From IMG/VR virus record IMGVR_UViG_3300033149_006616, positions 1-24,005 of that record: a stretch of 24,005 nt of DNA. One strand, given 5' to 3'. Each line of letters starts with the position of its first letter. Positions within the stretch are counted from its first letter, which is position 1. The notes under the pieces are model-generated. The model was given only the letters and a program-made list of their open reading frames with translations. It was not told the origin of the DNA and ran no database searches. Positions 21,198 to 24,005 of the stretch are shown one piece after another. Position numbers and translations under genes: made by a program. This stretch comes from a virus.

Positions 21198-21421
21198 GAG
21201 GCTCTCCTGGCGGCTTCGTACCGGGGGAACCAGTAGAGGTCTCCCCAGAGCGCCTCCTCCGGTTCGCCGAGGATCTGGGCGATGGCCCGCTGAAGGTACG
21301 GCGAGATCAGGCCGCCGCGCAGGACGCGCGAGACGGCCACCTTCGAGCAGCCGATCCGGCGGGCGAGGTCGGCCTGGCTCATGCCGCGGCGGGCCAGAAT
21401 CTCTTTGACGCGCGGCTTCAT
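21194..21421 (-). CDS. ner: Ner/Cro-like helix-turn-helix regulator
   Basis: A 75-residue protein from ATG 21421 (MKPRVKEILARRGMSQADLA), AAGG about 10 nt upstream. The helix-turn-helix is clear: MSQADLARRIGCSKVAVSRVLRGG (residues 14-37), followed by helices to EPEEALWGDLYW. Size and position (first early gene, divergent from the repressor, ahead of the transposase) are those of Mu Ner, which limits early and repressor transcription as lambda Cro does. The sequence is a general XRE type rather than a close Ner match, so the symbol rests on position. Confidence 0.78.
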   Translation of the reverse strand: MKPRVKEILARRGMSQADLARRIGCSKVAVSRVLRGGLISPYLQRAIAQILGEPEEALWGDLYWFPRYEAARRAS

Positions 21422-21578
21422 CGCCGATAACCTTTTGTTTACGCCTCGGGCCAAAAGCCGAGCCGCCCGTGCGGCCCGATTTGACTTTGGCCAATTCTGT
21501 GCTATGCTTCTCTGCTGATGGATCGCGGGGCGCCCGAAAATGCGGGACGTTCCGCGACTCCATAGGGGATAATGGCGT
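21422..21578. promoter_or_regulatory. Divergent early/repressor control region
   Basis: This 157-bp gap separates the Ner-like gene and the repressor. It contains the repressor promoter, an inverted repeat CTTTTG (21432-21437) / CAAAAG (21452-21457), the palindrome TTGGCCAA (21487-21494) inside the promoter spacer, and an imperfect palindrome GCGGGACGTTCCGC near 21542-21555. These are candidate operators. The early minus-strand promoter is not obvious. Confidence 0.55.
21481..21508 (+). promoter_or_regulatory. Sigma70-type promoter for the repressor gene
   Basis: TTGACT (21481-21486) and TATGCT (21503-21508) are separated by 16 bp, close to the -35/-10 consensus, and stand about 70 bp before the repressor ATG. 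The palindrome TTGGCCAA in the spacer could let a regulator block it. Confidence 0.7.
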
Positions 21579-22505
21579 ATGACCCCGAACCCGTCAAGCA
21601 AAAAATCCGAAAATTTCGCACATCAGGGGGAGAGGCTTCGGGCGGTGCGCAAATCTGTTGGTGGGGGAAGCCAGGCAGAGTTCGGCGAGGCCCTCGGCGG
21701 CTTCACACTCGACCAGGTGAGCCGGGCCGAGCGGGGAGAGAACGCGATCCCGATGGATATGCTCGCGGCCCTGGCCGACCGATACCACGTGAACGTCAAC
21801 TGGCTGTTGACGGGGGCGGGCGAGATGTTTGTCGCGCCAATGTCCGCCAACGCCCCGGTAGAACTGGCGGCCGAGCAAGCCGAGGCGGGGGCCGGCCAGG
21901 CTGTACCTGCGGGGGATGCGCGGGTGCTGGACCGCGTGCTCGCCGCCCACGAGCGGCTGATCGACGCCCTGGCCTCACAGCGGGCCGCGCCCTGGGGCGC
22001 CGCGGAGATCGCCGAGCCGGGTTACGTGGAGGTGGGGGCCGAGGTGGTCGAAGGGCGGCCGGACCTCTATGAGACGCACGTGCCGATCGTGGACGCGGTG
22101 GCGGCCGGGGCGGCGAGGGAGACGGGCCAGGCCGATGCCTACCCGCCGGGATGGGCCGAATCATTCGTAGAATTCGCGGGCGCACCGGCCGGCGCATTCG
22201 CGGTGCGGGTGGCGGGGGCGTCGATGGAGCCGGATTTTCGGGACGGGGACCTCGTGATCGTGGACCCGCGCCGGCGGGCCGAGGGGGCCGGCGGCGGCGA
22301 GCCGGCCGTGGTCGTCTACGAGGACCCAGCCACAGGATGCCGCCTTGGACGCCTCAAGGTTTTCCGGCGGCGTGGGCGCCGGGTCGTTCTGGCGTCAATG
22401 AACCCGGCCTATCCGGAAGTGGAGTTGGAGGCAAAGGCCGTTCTGGCGGCGTATAGAATCATGAGACACCTGCCCCGCCTCCGACGGCGATCCGCCGGAG
22501 GCTAA
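21579..22505 (+). CDS. Prophage repressor, LexA/CI-like with S24 autoprotease domain
   Basis: A 308-residue protein from ATG 21579, AGGGGA 9 nt upstream. The N-terminal XRE helix-turn-helix covers about residues 17-77 (QAEFGEALGGFTLDQVSRAE, then NVNWLLTGAGEMF). A linker of about 90 residues follows. The C-terminal S24 domain has a cleavage-type Ala176-Gly177 (AVAAGAARE), nucleophile S215 (VAGASMEPDFRDGDLVIVDP) and general base K260 (GRLKVF). This is the layout of SOS-cleaved repressors. It should keep the phage silent by binding operators between itself and ner, and be inactivated by RecA after DNA damage. Phage Mu's own repressor lacks this autoprotease; B3-like and other transposable phages with CI-type repressors are known. 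Confidence 0.9.
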   Translation: MTPNPSSKKSENFAHQGERLRAVRKSVGGGSQAEFGEALGGFTLDQVSRAERGENAIPMDMLAALADRYHVNVNWLLTGAGEMFVAPMSANAPVELAAEQAEAGAGQAVPAGDARVLDRVLAAHERLIDALASQRAAPWGAAEIAEPGYVEVGAEVVEGRPDLYETHVPIVDAVAAGAARETGQADAYPPGWAESFVEFAGAPAGAFAVRVAGASMEPDFRDGDLVIVDPRRRAEGAGGGEPAVVVYEDPATGCRLGRLKVFRRRGRRVVLASMNPAYPEVELEAKAVLAAYRIMRHLPRLRRRSAGG

Positions 22506-22525
22506 GCCGCATTGTGTGGCGCGTT

Positions 22526-22678
22526 ATGTGGCGCGGCGCCATGGGGGATACGTTCAAGATGGTTCGCCTTGCCCACGGCCGGGTCTTTCTCCGGCCGCTG
22601 AACGAGCACTACCGCACGGAGGAGGTGCCTCCGAGGCGCGTGATCAAGGTTCTGGGCGTCCTGGCTCGGATTGGGTAG
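22526..22678 (+). CDS. Tiny ORF downstream of the repressor
   Basis: An ORF of 50 residues from ATG 22526, or 45 from ATG 22541, ends with TAG at 22678, 11 bp before the next gene. The sequence MVRLAHGRVFLRPLNEHYRT is followed by EEVPPRRVIKVLGVLARIG. It looks like a compact real peptide, with no Arg-Gly shadow bias, but neither start has a good ribosome site. Readthrough from the repressor mRNA could express it. Function unknown. Confidence 0.4.
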   Translation: MWRGAMGDTFKMVRLAHGRVFLRPLNEHYRTEEVPPRRVIKVLGVLARIG

Positions 22679-22689
22679 GAGGGCGTGCG

Positions 22690-23445
22690 ATGAATCGGCG
22701 GAATTCGCTGTTTATCGTAGGGGCCATTGTGGCCCTTGCGGGCGCAGGCCTGATCGTCTGGCAGGCCCGCACGGGGCCCAAGCCTGGCGACCCTTCCGCC
22801 CTTCCTTGGCAAATCGCCCTGAACGCGGCCCTCCGGAGGCAGCGCTCAGAGCTCGCCTCGGTGCTGTCGCCCGAAGACCTGGCGTTTGCGGACGCGTGGT
22901 TTGAGGCGGCCGATGCGGACGCAACGCAAGAGACGCTACGTGCTCGAAATTCGTGGTGGACCCAGAACGACCCGCGGGGGCTGCGTGCCGGCGACGTTGC
23001 GGCTTTGTATTGGGCCAATTGCATGGCGGCCCTCCGGCTCGCCCGCGCCCGCAATGCCGTCACGCAGGAAGGACTCTTGGATATCCGGGCCGACGTCCGC
23101 TGCCTTTTTGCCGTTGGTGTCTGGACTGACGACGAGGCCCTGCAGCTCCTCATTGAGGCCGATCGGGATTGGCGTGCGTGGGATGAGCAAACGCGAGCCA
23201 GCCGGCTGCGCTCCCTGACGGCCGTCGTCGACGGCGAGATTGCCGACCTGGTGCGAGAGGGTTATCTCGGCAAAGAAGAGGCCGTTTCTGTGTCGAAGCG
23301 GCTTGTTTCCCGCCCGGAAGTGCTGGTAGCCGTGGGTCGCGGCCTCGAAGCCCTTCTCCGGGAGCAGGAGAAATACGAGCGGGAACACTCGCCGCCCACG
23401 GCGTTTCCGCAAACGCGGTCGGCCGTGGGGGGGACCAACCCATGA
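22690..23445 (+). CDS. Membrane-anchored protein of unknown function near the phage left end
   Basis: A 251-residue protein from ATG 22690 (MNRRNSLFIVGAIVALAGAG), with AGGAGGG 8 nt upstream. Residues about 7-24 form a single N-terminal membrane anchor or uncleaved signal; the rest is a soluble helical domain (ALNAALRRQRSELASVLSPE, TDDEALQLLIEADRDWRAWD, GRGLEALLREQEKYEREHSP). No known domain is recognised. It lies in the lysogeny-side cluster, downstream of the repressor and on the same strand, so it may be made in the lysogen, for example for exclusion of other phages. The stop overlaps the next gene by ATGA. Confidence 0.7.
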   Translation: MNRRNSLFIVGAIVALAGAGLIVWQARTGPKPGDPSALPWQIALNAALRRQRSELASVLSPEDLAFADAWFEAADADATQETLRARNSWWTQNDPRGLRAGDVAALYWANCMAALRLARARNAVTQEGLLDIRADVRCLFAVGVWTDDEALQLLIEADRDWRAWDEQTRASRLRSLTAVVDGEIADLVREGYLGKEEAVSVSKRLVSRPEVLVAVGRGLEALLREQEKYEREHSPPTAFPQTRSAVGGTNP

Positions 23446-23771
23446 GCCTCGGGGGCTTGGCGTGTGTCGCTGCCGGGTTCGCGGCGGGCTTCGCGGCGTG
23501 CCTGGTGGCATGGGGCGTAAGCGGCCGGGCCGGAGGCGTCGATCCGCTGCGTCGTCCCTTGGCGGAGATCGGCCTGGCGCGGATGCGCGGCCTGCCCGAG
23601 CCGACCGACGCCGAGGTGGAGGCCATGGTTGCGGCGGCGGTCCAGGCCCCGCCCGGGGCGCCGTTTGCCTGGTGGACGCTTGCCCTGGCCGCGGCCCTGC
23701 TGCGTGCCCACCGCCGGTCGGTTCCTGGACCGCCTGTTTTTGTGGATAACTCGCCGCCCCATTGTGGATAA
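23442..23771 (+). CDS. Small membrane protein of unknown function, coupled to the preceding gene
   Basis: A 109-residue protein from ATG 23442 (MSLGGLACVAAGFAAGFAAC), overlapping the previous stop by ATGA. Residues about 4-25 form a membrane segment; a second hydrophobic stretch WWTLALAAALL lies near 76-87. The middle (RRPLAEIGLARMRGLPEPTDAEVEAMVAAAV) is helical. The last codons pass through two DnaA boxes, and the second box supplies the TAA stop. Together with its neighbour it forms a two-gene membrane unit. No family is recognised. Confidence 0.6.
   Translation: MSLGGLACVAAGFAAGFAACLVAWGVSGRAGGVDPLRRPLAEIGLARMRGLPEPTDAEVEAMVAAAVQAPPGAPFAWWTLALAAALLRAHRRSVPGPPVFVDNSPPHCG
23741..23771 (-). 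promoter_or_regulatory. Pair of perfect DnaA boxes
   Basis: TGTGGATAA occurs at 23741-23749 and 23763-23771; on the minus strand both read TTATCCACA, the classical DnaA box. They point the same way, with starts 22 bp apart, two helical turns. Both overlap the 3' end of the small membrane-protein gene. Confidence 0.75.
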
Positions 23772-23775
23772 CTTT

Positions 23776-23795
23776 CCGCGGCCCGCGCGCCGCGG
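23776..23795. repeat. GC-rich inverted repeat next to the DnaA boxes
   Basis: CCGCGGC (23776-23782) and GCCGCGG (23789-23795) are exact inverted copies around a 6-nt loop. The hairpin is 4 bp from the second DnaA box. On the plus strand it is followed by ACCGTTTCG, too short a T-run for a confident terminator of the membrane-gene pair. Confidence 0.6.
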
Positions 23796-23800
23796 ACCGT

Positions 23801-23840
23801 TTCGTCCCGCCACTTCCCGCCTGTTCCCGGTTTTTCCCGC
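23801..23840. repeat. Four tandem 10-bp iteron-like repeats
   Basis: TTCGTCCCGC, CACTTCCCGC, CTGTTCCCGG and TTTTTCCCGC follow one another with an exact 10-bp period. The conserved core TTCCCGC would lie on one face of the helix. They stand between the DnaA boxes and the candidate phage end, and may bind transposase or an initiator protein. Confidence 0.7.
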
Positions 23841-23888
23841 ACCGCAATAAGTCAAATCCCCTGCGCGCACTAAGACATCCCGTAACAC

Positions 23889-23890
23889 AG
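23889..23890. other. Candidate left terminus of the transposable prophage
   Basis: Reading inward on the minus strand from 23889 gives TGTGTTACGGGATGTC. It begins with TG like the ends of Mu-type elements and is followed inward by the tandem 10-mers. The other end and the 5-bp target duplication are not in the window, so the exact boundary is a guess; TGTCTTAG starting at 23877 is an alternative. Confidence 0.3.
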
Positions 23891-23904
23891 AATGCCGTTT
23901 TCGC

Positions 23905-23933
23905 TTGTGACCCCGCGCCGGCAGTGATACGAT
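23905..23933 (+). promoter_or_regulatory. Possible promoter at the right edge
   Basis: TTGTGA (23905-23910) and TACGAT (23928-23933) are separated by 17 bp. They could drive a plus-strand gene whose start may be ATG 23997 (Met-Ala-Asn, cut by the window end). If the terminus call is right, this is host DNA. Confidence 0.35.
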
Positions 23934-24005
23934 GCGCCGTTGCCGGCCCACGCGGCGGGTCGAGTCCGAGTTCGTCGAGGCGGTGTGGGATCACCGATGG
24001 CCAAC

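Noticed and set aside
23949-23985. tRNA-like T-arm (GGGTCGAGTCC) near the right edge
   Set aside because: The flanking bases do not form the 5-bp T stem and no anticodon or acceptor arm can be drawn around it.
23932-24005. Plus-strand ORF beginning at ATG 23932
   Set aside because: The ATG lies inside the likely -10 element, has no ribosome site, and its first residues are Arg-rich; ATG 23997 is the better but still uncertain start.

Overview
The window is a near-contiguous stretch of a Mu-like transposable prophage in a very GC-rich bacterium. I judge the GC at well above 60% by eye. The host phylum cannot be fixed from the sequence. Shine-Dalgarno sites of the AGGAG type are clear before most genes, and nearly all phage genes lie on the minus strand, so the phage map reads right to left. 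No host gene is visible except possibly a start at the extreme right edge.

Right part (about 21.4-24.0 kb): a plus-strand S24-type (LexA/CI-like) repressor lies divergent from a minus-strand Ner/Cro-like regulator, with a good sigma70 promoter for the repressor between them. Beyond the repressor come a tiny ORF and two membrane-protein genes of unknown function. A dense non-coding patch follows, with two perfect DnaA boxes, a GC-rich hairpin, four 10-bp repeats and a candidate phage terminus.

Early operon (about 21.4 to 14.3 kb, minus): Ner-like regulator, zinc-ribbon protein, amidase with a Tat-like signal, nucleoside deoxyribosyltransferase-like enzyme, small unknown protein, DUF3102-like coiled-coil protein, MuA-like DDE transposase, MuB-like AAA+ target-selection ATPase with an added N-terminal helix-turn-helix, a small winged-helix-like protein, a coiled-coil protein, a Mu gp16-like protein and a Com-like zinc finger. 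A textbook rho-independent terminator follows at 14247-14285.

Late operon (about 14.05 kb to 1, minus): gp25-like membrane/coiled-coil protein, gp26-like protein, small terminase (gp27/DUF3486), large terminase (gp28), DUF935 portal (gp29), MuF-type head morphogenesis protein, gpI-type protease/scaffold, decoration protein, major head protein (gpT). A coupled cassette comes next (tiny leader ORF, GT4 glycosyltransferase, LamG-like protein, repeat-bearing fibre/baseplate protein) whose adhesin part is clearly less GC-rich. Then come gp36 (DUF1320), gpG-type virion morphogenesis, a tail-terminator-like protein, a small tube-like protein and the start of what is probably the tape-measure gene. 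No sheath gene is seen, so a siphovirus-type tail is likely.

The most striking signal is at the portal/MuF junction. A run A AAA AAA sits in the correct frame just before the portal stop, followed after 7 nt by an 11-bp GC-rich hairpin, and the MuF frame is exactly -1 with no well-supported start codon. This looks like a programmed -1 ribosomal frameshift making a 753-residue portal-MuF fusion.
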